DNA from: Actinomycetota bacterium
GTDB lineage: Bacteria > Actinomycetota > Humimicrobiia > Humimicrobiales > Humimicrobiaceae
NCBI GenBank assembly: GCA_028695395.1
Contig: JAQVJB010000103.1
Coordinates: 1-5,103, forward strand
Length of the DNA: 5,103 nucleotides
Direction of reading: 5' to 3'
The position numbers and the translations under genes are program-made. Below are positions 1-5,103 of the stretch, piece after piece. A model generated the notes under the pieces. The model saw only the letters and a program-made list of their open reading frames with translations. It was not told the origin of the DNA and searched no databases. Numbering within the stretch: position 1 is the stretch's first letter; every line of letters starts with the position of its first letter.

Positions 1-372
1 TTTGAAATGATTGTCAAAAGTAAACACTTTATCAATATTGTAATTATCCAGTATGTAGAAACTCGAATAATCAGTCAGGCTTATTTTTTTCTTTTCAGCA
101 GCAATAAGGTTACTTAGGCTGTTATTATGGATTTTCTCATCTATCCAGATAATTCTGACTATAGGCAGCATTAACTTCTTAAAATCCTTAACGGCAGACA
201 GTCCTATTACTTTTTGTAATAAAAATATTGTTTCCAGCATCACATAATCGGAAGTTAAAAAATCTACATTATCTTTAGATGCTTTGGAAAATAAATCAAA
301 AGCCAGACTATGAAAGTCATCATCAGAATCAATTAATGCTATAAAAGCACAGGTATCTATAAAAACATTCAT
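1..372 (-). CDS. PIN-domain toxin (VapC-like ribonuclease), C terminus cut by window edge
   Basis: The frame is open from ATG at 372 to the left edge, giving 124 residues. PIN toxins are usually about 130-145 residues, so roughly the last 10-20 are missing. It opens MNVFIDTCAFIALID, the standard PIN beta-1 strand with the first metal-binding Asp (D6). The other expected acidic residues are visible: E47 in TSDYVMLETIF, D101 in ISLTDYSSF and D120 in VFTFDNHF. PIN proteins of this type are Mg2+/Mn2+-dependent RNases that block translation by cutting tRNA or rRNA; the actual target cannot be read here. The ATG lies 2 nt after the stop of the antitoxin gene, so the two are almost certainly co-transcribed and translationally coupled. 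A purine-rich stretch (AAGGG, about 11 nt upstream) lies inside the antitoxin's last codons. All four acidic positions are intact, so the toxin is probably active. Family assignment is firm; the VapC label is by architecture only. Confidence 0.88.
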   Translation of the reverse strand, partial: MNVFIDTCAFIALIDSDDDFHSLAFDLFSKASKDNVDFLTSDYVMLETIFLLQKVIGLSAVKDFKKLMLPIVRIIWIDEKIHNNSLSNLIAAEKKKISLTDYSSFYILDNYNIDKVFTFDNHFK

Positions 373-374
373 TT

Positions 375-635
375 TTACTTCTGCCCTTCATCTTTAAATG
401 CCTTTTCAAGATAGTCATCATGCTTTAGCGACAAATCTTTTTTTCCTGAAGAATACTTCCCTACAAGGCTCAATGCATCCCTGACAAGTATTTCGCGAGG
501 AACTGCTGAAATTGTGGAAGTGTAAACAGAAATGGCTTCTCTTACAGCTTCAGCCATGGAAATATTTTTTTCTGAAGAAATCTCTTTTAATAATTTATAT
601 TGGTCTTCAGTTAACTGAATCTGGGTTCTTTTCAT
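375..635 (-). CDS. Ribbon-helix-helix antitoxin of the PIN toxin
   Basis: An 86-residue protein. Residues 1-38 fit a ribbon-helix-helix (CopG/Arc-like) DNA-binding domain: a short basic beta strand (KRTQIQLTEDQ), a first helix (YKLLKEISSEKN), the turn ISMAEAVREA, and a second helix ending near residue 40. The C-terminal half (about 51-86), with VGKYSSGKKDLSLKHDDYLEKAF, matches the tail often seen in antitoxins paired with PIN toxins; it would wrap the toxin and occlude its active site. In such systems the antitoxin alone or in complex represses its own promoter. The start is ATG at 635: the RHH strand begins straight after it and no earlier start fits. There is no Shine-Dalgarno before this ATG, and the predicted promoter would place the transcript start only a few bases upstream. 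The stop codon is 2 nt before the toxin start. Confidence 0.88.
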   Translation of the reverse strand: MKRTQIQLTEDQYKLLKEISSEKNISMAEAVREAISVYTSTISAVPREILVRDALSLVGKYSSGKKDLSLKHDDYLEKAFKDEGQK

Positions 636-637
636 AG

Positions 638-665
638 TGATTACATATTAGCAATTATGTAATCA
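638..665. promoter_or_regulatory. Inverted-repeat operator, probable binding site of the RHH antitoxin
   Basis: A perfect 10-bp inverted repeat: TGATTACATA at 638-647 and TATGTAATCA at 656-665, separated by 8 bp (648-655). It covers the -10 box, part of the spacer and the predicted transcription start of the antitoxin gene, where a bound repressor would block RNA polymerase. Autoregulation through palindromic operators is established for RHH antitoxins. Binding of this particular protein is inferred from position and symmetry. Confidence 0.72.
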
Positions 666-674
666 TGCTGTCAA
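645..674 (-). promoter_or_regulatory. Sigma-70-type promoter of the toxin-antitoxin operon
   Basis: Reading the minus strand, a perfect -35 box TTGACA (674-669) is followed by an 18-bp spacer and a -10-like box TAATAT (650-645, 4 of 6 consensus bases). Nine bases separate the -10 box from the antitoxin ATG, so transcription would start about 2-4 nt upstream of the start codon, giving an essentially leaderless mRNA. The perfect -35 box and the position directly before an antitoxin gene support the call. The -10 box is imperfect and the start site is inferred. Confidence 0.65.
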
Positions 675-756
675 TATTCATTGTAAAAAGAAATAAGGCA
701 GATTTATGATTTCAAATTAAAATAATGAAATCTGATTAACATAATAAAATCAGGAA

Positions 757-1860
757 TTAAAAGTAATATTCTTTATATTTTTTGTAGTAATCAAAGGTTT
801 TTTCAAGTCCTTTGCAAAGGGAAACTTCTGGCTGCCATCCAAGCTCATGTTTTATTTTTGAGTAATCGGAATAAAAATCACCTATGTCTATCATTTTTCT
901 TTCTTCAGGAAAAGGTATTTCGGTAAAGCTGCCGCTTCCGGCAATTTCTATCATCATTTTTACGAGGTCTTTCAGGGAAACCGGCTCGCTACCGCCAAGA
1001 TTGTAGAAATTCCCATTTGACTGCTCTGAAGCACCTGCTATCAGAAAGGCGTCAACAACATCATCAACAAAATTAAAATCCCTTACCTGGCCTCCTCCGC
1101 CAAAAAGCTTTATTTCGCTGTTTTCAAGTATCTGCTTTATAAACCAGCCGATAAAACCCTGCCTGTTGTGCTTGAGTAACTGCCTTGGACCGTAAGTATT
1201 AACAAGCCGAAGTGATGCTGCCCTTATGCCATAAACATTATTATAAAGTATGTGGTACCATTCCCCTGCCATTTTGTTGATGCCGTTTACATCAGTCGGA
1301 TGGACTATGTGGTCTTCGTCAACCGGCAGGTAATTTGGTTTGCCGTATTGCTGTCTTGTTCCCGCATATACTATCTTTACGTCTTTGTTATTGTGCTTGC
1401 ATGCTTCAAGTATGGTAAGCTGGCTTTTGCTGTTTATCTCAAGGTCTGTCCATGGATCTATCATACTGTCTATATGGCTTACCTGTCCGGCAAGATTAAA
1501 TATTATATCCTGCCCCTTTACAAGATAAAGCATGGTGGGATAAGTCCTGACATCTGCGATATTAAGCCGGATTTTGTCTTTTACCGGTTCGAGGTTAAAT
1601 ATATTGCCGCCATATTCTTCAATAAGAGAATCAACTACCAGGACATCTGCCCCAAGCTCACAAAGCCTTATTGCAAGATTGCTTCCTATAAAACCGGCTC
1701 CACCCGTTATGAGGACTTTTTTATTCTTATAAAAATCCAGGACTTCTTTTAAGTCTGCAGGTTTTACGTCGCTTTTGTTGTTTTCTTCGTTTTCCCTTAA
1801 CTTTTTTAAATAATCAAATTTGGAATTGTTATTTTGTTTTTTATCTTTTCTGCAATCCAT
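757..1860 (-). CDS. NAD-dependent epimerase/dehydratase (extended SDR), Asn at the catalytic Tyr position
   Basis: A 367-residue extended short-chain dehydrogenase/reductase. The Rossmann nucleotide-binding motif GGAGFIG is at 53-59, an acidic residue for NAD ribose is near VVDS (about 77), FNLAGQVSH is at 121-129, and AGTRQQYG (166-173) supplies the probable catalytic Thr168. LRLVNTYGPRQ (218-227) and QVRDFNFVDDVVDAF (258-272) are typical sugar-nucleotide SDR signatures. The usual YxxxK catalytic pair is not intact: K196 is present in DVNGINKMAGE, but the Tyr position is Asn192 (codon AAC). A family substrate would be an NDP-sugar; which one, and whether it epimerises, dehydrates or reduces, is not readable. 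Residues 1-46 are a charged, Asn/Lys-rich extension before the fold. ATG at 1860 is the only canonical in-frame start upstream of the fold, but its best Shine-Dalgarno (AAAGGA, 1882-1877) is 16 nt away. It follows the glycosyltransferase after a 532-bp gap and so may have its own promoter. Confidence 0.85.
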   Translation of the reverse strand: MDCRKDKKQNNNSKFDYLKKLRENEENNKSDVKPADLKEVLDFYKNKKVLITGGAGFIGSNLAIRLCELGADVLVVDSLIEEYGGNIFNLEPVKDKIRLNIADVRTYPTMLYLVKGQDIIFNLAGQVSHIDSMIDPWTDLEINSKSQLTILEACKHNNKDVKIVYAGTRQQYGKPNYLPVDEDHIVHPTDVNGINKMAGEWYHILYNNVYGIRAASLRLVNTYGPRQLLKHNRQGFIGWFIKQILENSEIKLFGGGGQVRDFNFVDDVVDAFLIAGASEQSNGNFYNLGGSEPVSLKDLVKMMIEIAGSGSFTEIPFPEERKMIDIGDFYSDYSKIKHELGWQPEVSLCKGLEKTFDYYKKYKEYYF

Positions 1861-2044
1861 ATTTTTAATAAAAAAATCCTTTATGCCTTTTAATATTTCC
1901 GGAATATAGACATTATATAAATAATTATTATTAATTTATGACTGATAATTAGGTATTATATAACACAGGAAGATTTTTTAATATTTCATATTTTGCAGGC
2001 AATATTTTCTATAAATTGCGGTTATTCAGGTTTAATAATAATTC
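1861..2044. other. AT-rich intergenic region between epimerase gene and decayed + strand gene
   Basis: No gene or RNA is recognisable here. Read on the minus strand there are two exact TATAAT hexamers (1960-1955 and 1917-1912), both within the longer shared string TTATATAAT. Either could be a -10 box for the epimerase gene at 1860, the nearer one giving a start near 1905. Neither has a recognisable TTGACA-like -35 box at 15-19 bp, and such hexamers occur by chance in DNA this AT-rich. A near-direct repeat on the plus strand (TTATTCAGG at 2022-2030, TAATTCAGG at 2039-2047) precedes the decayed gene; its meaning is unknown. Confidence 0.35.
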
Positions 2045-2049
2045 AGGAG
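2045..2049 (+). promoter_or_regulatory. Shine-Dalgarno site of the decayed gene
   Basis: AGGAG lies 5 nt before ATG at 2055. This strong, well-spaced site supports the view that a real + strand gene once began here, although its frame closes after 11 codons (TAA at 2088). Confidence 0.5.
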
Positions 2050-2054
2050 AAAAA

Positions 2055-2391
2055 ATGCTTGACGAGCTATATATTTTAAAGAGATATTAAAAATCTTTTA
2101 AAAGAAAATCCTGATTTACAATATTTAAAAGAATGGGCAATAAGCTGGGTCTGGCCGAACTGCTTGAGGAGGCTTTGGTTGACTGATACAGTAAAAAAAT
2201 GTAGACAAACTATATAAGGGAATGCTCAGTAAACTACCTGGAGAAAAAAGGTTGCTTATGAGCTTTTCCTCTTTAAATCTGGCAGCCGAGTTAATGCTAA
2301 GCAGTTTAAAAAACAAGTATACTGATGATAAAGATATAAGAAACGATGAGTTAAAAAGCATTTTAAAATTTATGCTGAACCGGGCAGAGCC
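2055..2391 (+). pseudogene. Decayed + strand gene of unknown family, at least three frame changes
   Basis: Protein-like sequence continues across three reading frames. From ATG 2055 the frame gives MLDELYILKR and then stops at 2088. From 2083 (+1 frame) it reads DIKNLLKENPDLQYLKEWA. From 2142 the first frame returns with KLGLAELLEEALVD, ended by TGA at 2184. From about 2195 the third frame gives KNVDKLYKGMLSKLPGEK and continues through LLMSFSSLNLAAELM and LKSILKFMLNRAE to about 2391. The last frame change lies at an A7 run (2193-2199). Beyond 2391 the frame stays open to 2482 only as the antisense of the glycosyltransferase tail, with which it converges. The composite is about 110 residues, charged and helical with many Leu; I do not recognise the family. 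It has a good Shine-Dalgarno. It could instead be an intact gene carrying sequencing indels, but every neighbouring gene reads cleanly. The 78-residue minus-strand frame over the same bases (2361-2125) looks like a shadow. Confidence 0.6.
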
Positions 2392-2392
2392 T

Positions 2393-3118
2393 TTAATATT
2401 CTTTTCTTATCTTTATCCTGTACCAGAGCTTGAGAAGATGGATGCCGGTAGTAAAAATCCTTTTAAAATTAAAGAACTGTGATTTGCCGCTTACACGGTA
2501 ATAATGATTGACAGGAACTTCCGCAAACCTTGCCCCCCTCATTGTAAGCTTGCTTATCATCTCTACACAGACTATGCCGCTGTTATAGCGCAGCTCCAGA
2601 TTTTCAAAAAGCGACCGCCTCATAAGCCTGAAATCGCAGTCTACGTCTTTTATCTTAAAACTGAAAAGCATCCTTGTAACATAATAATACATCCTGCCGA
2701 TTATTTTCCTGTAAAGAGGGTCGTTTCTTTCAATCTTATAGCCATTGACTATATCGGCTTCATCACTCATAGCCTTTATAAGGCTTTCAAGCTCAAGAGG
2801 ATTGTATTGCGCATCTCCGTCAGTATAAAAGATAAACTCATATTTTGACCCGTATATGCCGCTTTTAATCGCTCCGCCATAGCCTTTGTTCTTCTGATGA
2901 GTAATTATTTTTAAATTTTTTATCTTGGGTTTGAGACTTTCAAGAACCTGTTTTGTCAGTCCGTTTGAACCGTCATCAACAAGAATTATCTCATACTCGC
3001 TTGCATATTTTTCCAGTACCTTTTCTGCCAGCAGCACCATGGTAGGAATTGTGCCCCAGTCATTATAAACGGGGAAAAAAGCAGATATTGAATATTTCTT
3101 TTGGTTTTCCGTCTCCAT
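2393..3118 (-). CDS. Family 2 glycosyltransferase (DPM1/GtrB-like polyprenyl-phosphate or glycan GT)
   Basis: From ATG 3118 the protein has 241 residues. GT-A fold signatures appear in order: ISAFFPVYND (11-20); IILVDDGS (44-51) with the nucleotide-binding Asp pair D48/D49; NKGYGGAIKSGI (77-88); FYTDGDAQ (97-104) with the metal-binding DGD (100-102); and DVDCDFRLMRR (158-168), typical of the DPM1/GtrB branch. It would transfer a sugar from an NDP- or GDP-sugar, perhaps to a lipid phosphate, at the cytoplasmic membrane face; donor and acceptor are unknown. GtrB-type relatives carry two C-terminal membrane helices, but this protein ends shortly after a basic amphipathic stretch (FKRIFTTGIHLLKLWYR), so it is soluble or peripheral. 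An upstream TTG at 3151 would add 11 residues but has no Shine-Dalgarno. ATG 3118 has AAGGA 13 nt away, which is long, so the start is only moderately sure. It lies 113 bp after galE in the same direction. Confidence 0.87.
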   Translation of the reverse strand: METENQKKYSISAFFPVYNDWGTIPTMVLLAEKVLEKYASEYEIILVDDGSNGLTKQVLESLKPKIKNLKIITHQKNKGYGGAIKSGIYGSKYEFIFYTDGDAQYNPLELESLIKAMSDEADIVNGYKIERNDPLYRKIIGRMYYYVTRMLFSFKIKDVDCDFRLMRRSLFENLELRYNSGIVCVEMISKLTMRGARFAEVPVNHYYRVSGKSQFFNFKRIFTTGIHLLKLWYRIKIRKEY

Positions 3119-3231
3119 TAAACAGTATTTATCCTTATTTATACAAATCAAGCATTATATTTTTTTTAAAAGCTATTATGTATGATTTTTTTTATCTTTT
3201 ATCCTATATTTTTATTTTTTTATCCGAAATA
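3119..3231. other. Short AT-rich gap between galE-like gene and glycosyltransferase
   Basis: No terminator-like hairpin is visible on the minus strand, so read-through from the epimerase into the glycosyltransferase is plausible. A TATAAT hexamer (3159-3154, minus) could be a -10 box for an internal promoter but lacks a convincing -35 box. A possible Shine-Dalgarno AAGGA (3136-3132) for the glycosyltransferase is in this gap. Confidence 0.35.
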
Positions 3232-4161
3232 TCAGATATTTATGTTTTCCTTAAACCAGTTGAATGTTTTTACCAGCCCGTCCTTTATTTTTACCTCAGG
3301 CTTCCACCCGAGTATCATTTCTGCTTTATTATACAAGAGTACGCTTCTTTTCTGTTCTCCTTCTTTTGCAGGGCCGTGTATTTCATGCAGGTTTTCCTTG
3401 CCTGATATTTCCTTAAGGATATTGAACAGCTCATTTACACTTGTCTCAACTGCTGTAGATATATTTATTTCTCCTGTAAAGTCATTTTCAATTGCAAGCA
3501 TATTTGCTCTTGCGACATCTTCAACAAAAACATAGTCTCTTGTCTGCTCCCCGTCTCCGTTAATTATGGGCTGGTCTCCGCCGATTATTTTCTCAGAAAA
3601 AATAGCTACGACCCCTGCTTCTCCATGCGGGTCCTGCCTGGGTCCGTATATGTTGGCATACCTTAAAGAAGTATATTTCATGCCATATGTGACATAATAG
3701 TAGTAAAGATATTTTTCTATGCTAAGCTTTGCAACCCCGTAAGGACATATAGGTTTTGTCTGGTGAGTCTCATCAGCCGGAAAACTTACCTGTTCCCCAT
3801 ATACCGTTCCCCCGCTGGAAGCAAAAATGATTTTTTTTATGTCGTATTTCCTGCATGCCTCGAATATATTTATGCTGCCGAGTATGTTTATGCTCGCGTC
3901 ATTTTCAGGGTCTTCTACAGAATTCCTTACACTCATCTGTGCTGCATTATGTATGACAATATCAGGTTTTTCCGTTTCTATAATACTAAAAACTCTTGAT
4001 TCCCGTATATCACATCTGTAAAATTTGGCGCTGCTGTTTATATTCTCAAGCTTTCCCGTAGATAGGTCATCAATTACCACTACTTCCATATTGTTTTTTA
4101 TTAGAAGGTCAGCGACATTTGACCCTATAAAACCTGCCCCTCCTGTAATTAATATTTTCAA
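3232..4161 (-). CDS. galE: UDP-glucose 4-epimerase-like NAD-dependent sugar epimerase
   Basis: A complete 309-residue extended SDR of the short GalE type. The NAD-binding GGAGFIG is at 7-13, VVIDDLSTGK at 28-37 (D31/D32 for the adenosine ribose), and HNAAQMSVRNSVEDP at 71-85. Catalytic residues are intact: the Ser/Thr-rich ASSGGTVYG (114-122) and Y141-x3-K145 in CPYGVAKLSIEK. RYANIYGPRQDP (167-178) and the substrate-side GEQTRDYVFVEDVA (204-217) complete the set. It should interconvert UDP-glucose and UDP-galactose or a close pair such as the N-acetylated or uronic forms; exact substrate cannot be told, so the symbol is provisional. The start is TTG at 4161, placing the Rossmann strand at residue 2 with a strong AAGGAG 6 nt upstream. 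It follows the GerMN gene by 53 bp and precedes the glycosyltransferase, suggesting one transcript that supplies an activated sugar. Confidence 0.9.
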   Translation of the reverse strand: MKILITGGAGFIGSNVADLLIKNNMEVVVIDDLSTGKLENINSSAKFYRCDIRESRVFSIIETEKPDIVIHNAAQMSVRNSVEDPENDASINILGSINIFEACRKYDIKKIIFASSGGTVYGEQVSFPADETHQTKPICPYGVAKLSIEKYLYYYYVTYGMKYTSLRYANIYGPRQDPHGEAGVVAIFSEKIIGGDQPIINGDGEQTRDYVFVEDVARANMLAIENDFTGEINISTAVETSVNELFNILKEISGKENLHEIHGPAKEGEQKRSVLLYNKAEMILGWKPEVKIKDGLVKTFNWFKENINI

Positions 4162-4167
4162 AACAGT

Positions 4168-4173
4168 CTCCTT
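4168..4173 (-). promoter_or_regulatory. Strong Shine-Dalgarno that fixes the TTG start of the galE-like gene
   Basis: On the minus strand AAGGAG is followed by ACTGTT and then TTG at 4161, a 6-nt spacing close to ideal. No ATG or GTG in this frame suits the fold better, because the conserved KILITGGAGFIG begins right after the TTG. Confidence 0.8.
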
Positions 4174-4214
4174 TTTTAAAGATGTATCAGTTGTTTAATA
4201 TTTTTACTTGATTT

Positions 4215-5102
4215 TTAAGAATTTTCCAAGTATTTTTCATTCCTTATTGCCGGGAGTCTCAAATCCACATTTCCATACTCTTTTATTTCTTTTCCGTCTA
4301 TAAGAAAAACCACTGCCCTTATTTCTTTTATTTCCGTCAATGTATCTACGATGGTATAGATTATATATTCGTCAAGTATATTTGTATCCAGGTTGTTTGA
4401 AAGAAATTCCTGCGACAGATCTACCCTTGCTATATCATTGATTATCTCTACATCCAGCAACTTAGTCCCCGGAGGGATTACTGCAAAATTATACTCCGCA
4501 ACAGGACCTTTTAAAAGCTCGTTTACTGCATTTATTGCTGCATTTTTTACACTGCCGGCAACAATAGTCCTTTTTTCACCATTAAATATTTCCTCACTTC
4601 CAAGCATTGCAAAATATATGTTAATGCTCAGTCTTTCAGGATAATCATCTCCATCATCGTCTCTTCCTGTAATCGATTTAAAAAACATAATTATTTTCTG
4701 CAAAAAAGAACCAGTGCCGCTCTCGCTGTCTTCTCCGGATTTCTCAGCAGATTGGCTTGTGGATGATTGTTCTCCGGTATCAGATGTCTTGGCTGACCGA
4801 AAACTTTCACTTTCCTCTCCTGCTGCAGACATTATGTTTTCTTCCTGACCTCCCTCTTCGCTTGCAGCAGATTCTTCCAGCTCTGTGCTGCTTGAGGCAG
4901 ATTCATTATTTTTTTTGCTGAATAATTCATTATCAATAGCATAAAATGTAAAAAATCCCAGGAAAAATACTATAACGATAAGTATGGCAGTTGTTATTGC
5001 TCTCGGGATGCCTGATTTTCTTTTTTTCTTTTTTACTTTATATTCAGAACCGACTATCTTTGATTCGTACTGTTCATTTTTACTTTTTTTTGACTTGCTG
5101 CT
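4215..5102 (-). CDS. Membrane-anchored GerMN-domain protein, N terminus beyond window
   Basis: The frame is open to the right edge, giving 295 residues with no in-frame ATG, GTG or TTG before codon 91, so the true start lies outside. In order: a polar, Lys-rich cytoplasmic segment (1-30, with KVKKKKRK at 22-29); one membrane helix (about 33-55, AITTAILIVIVFFLGFF); a long Ser/Glu-rich low-complexity linker (about 60-135); a short hydrophobic amphipathic stretch (FLQKIIMFFKSI, about 133-144); and a C-terminal GerMN domain (about 159-280) with INIYFA, NAVNELLKGP, IPPGTKLLDVEI and IARVDLSQEF. GerMN domains occur in the spore protein GerM and in cell-envelope proteins of other bacteria; the biochemical role is not settled. 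The topology (positive side inside) puts the domain outside the membrane. The ATG at 4832 would remove the membrane helix and cut into the linker, so it is not the start. It probably shares a transcript with the galE-like gene 53 bp downstream. Confidence 0.82.
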   Translation of the reverse strand, partial: SSKSKKSKNEQYESKIVGSEYKVKKKKRKSGIPRAITTAILIVIVFFLGFFTFYAIDNELFSKKNNESASSSTELEESAASEEGGQEENIMSAAGEESESFRSAKTSDTGEQSSTSQSAEKSGEDSESGTGSFLQKIIMFFKSITGRDDDGDDYPERLSINIYFAMLGSEEIFNGEKRTIVAGSVKNAAINAVNELLKGPVAEYNFAVIPPGTKLLDVEIINDIARVDLSQEFLSNNLDTNILDEYIIYTIVDTLTEIKEIRAVVFLIDGKEIKEYGNVDLRLPAIRNEKYLENS

Positions 5103-5103
5103 G

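Noticed and set aside
708..753. Two weak inverted repeats (GATTTCA 708-714 with TGAAATC 726-732; CTGATT 732-737 with AATCAG 748-753) after the second epimerase gene, considered as a terminator
   Set aside because: Stems are 6-7 bp and AT-rich, the loops are 10-11 nt, and no clear U-tract follows either on the minus strand. A stable intrinsic terminator is not supported.
1252..1752. Long open frame on the + strand inside the second epimerase gene
   Set aside because: It is antisense to a well-conserved enzyme. Its translation shows no recognisable domain and it has no suitable upstream ribosome site.
2392..2482. Continuation of the last + strand frame of the decayed gene past 2391
   Set aside because: Here it is the exact antisense of the glycosyltransferase C terminus, which is coding on the minus strand, so I end the pseudogene at about 2391.
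3049..3535. Two overlapping + strand open frames rich in Phe, Ile and Ser, resembling small membrane proteins
   Set aside because: They run antisense to the galE-like 3' end and the AT-rich gap. The hydrophobic look comes from reading T-rich complement of Lys/Glu codons.
1..5103. CRISPR array, tRNA or rRNA genes, insertion sequence or transposase
   Set aside because: No regularly spaced repeats, cloverleaf-like or rRNA-like segments, and no transposase motifs or terminal inverted repeats were seen on either strand.

Overview
The window is AT-rich bacterial DNA and all of its intact genes lie on the minus strand. It reads as a low-GC bacterium: purine-rich Shine-Dalgarno sites (one near-perfect AAGGAG), at least one TTG start, A/T-rich codons with much ATA and AGA, and a GerMN (spore-germination GerM-like) protein, a family seen mainly in Firmicutes and some other Gram-positive or deep-branching lineages. 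No species can be named from the sequence.

Layout along the minus strand, from the right edge to the left: (1) a membrane-anchored GerMN-domain protein whose N terminus lies beyond the window (5102-4215); (2) after 53 bp, a GalE-type NAD-dependent epimerase starting at TTG (4161-3232); (3) after 113 bp, a DPM1/GtrB-like family 2 glycosyltransferase (3118-2393); (4) a 532-bp stretch holding an unrecognised, badly decayed gene on the opposite strand (about 2055-2391, +) and AT-rich intergenic DNA; (5) a second, divergent extended-SDR epimerase/dehydratase with a charged N-terminal extension and Asn in place of the catalytic Tyr (1860-757); (6) a type II toxin-antitoxin module, ribbon-helix-helix antitoxin (635-375) then PIN toxin (372 to the left edge, C terminus cut off), with a promoter and overlapping perfect inverted repeat just upstream.

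The two SDR enzymes and the glycosyltransferase together suggest nucleotide-sugar supply plus sugar transfer, probably for a surface glycan or glycolipid; this is inferred from family and proximity. The GerMN protein sits just upstream in the same orientation and may be co-transcribed with galE. The toxin-antitoxin unit looks like an independent, self-regulated cassette next to the sugar cluster.

The points most worth a second look are the multi-frameshift pseudogene of unknown family, the active-site substitution in the second epimerase, and the compact toxin-antitoxin control region with an apparently leaderless antitoxin start. I found no convincing wholly new system.
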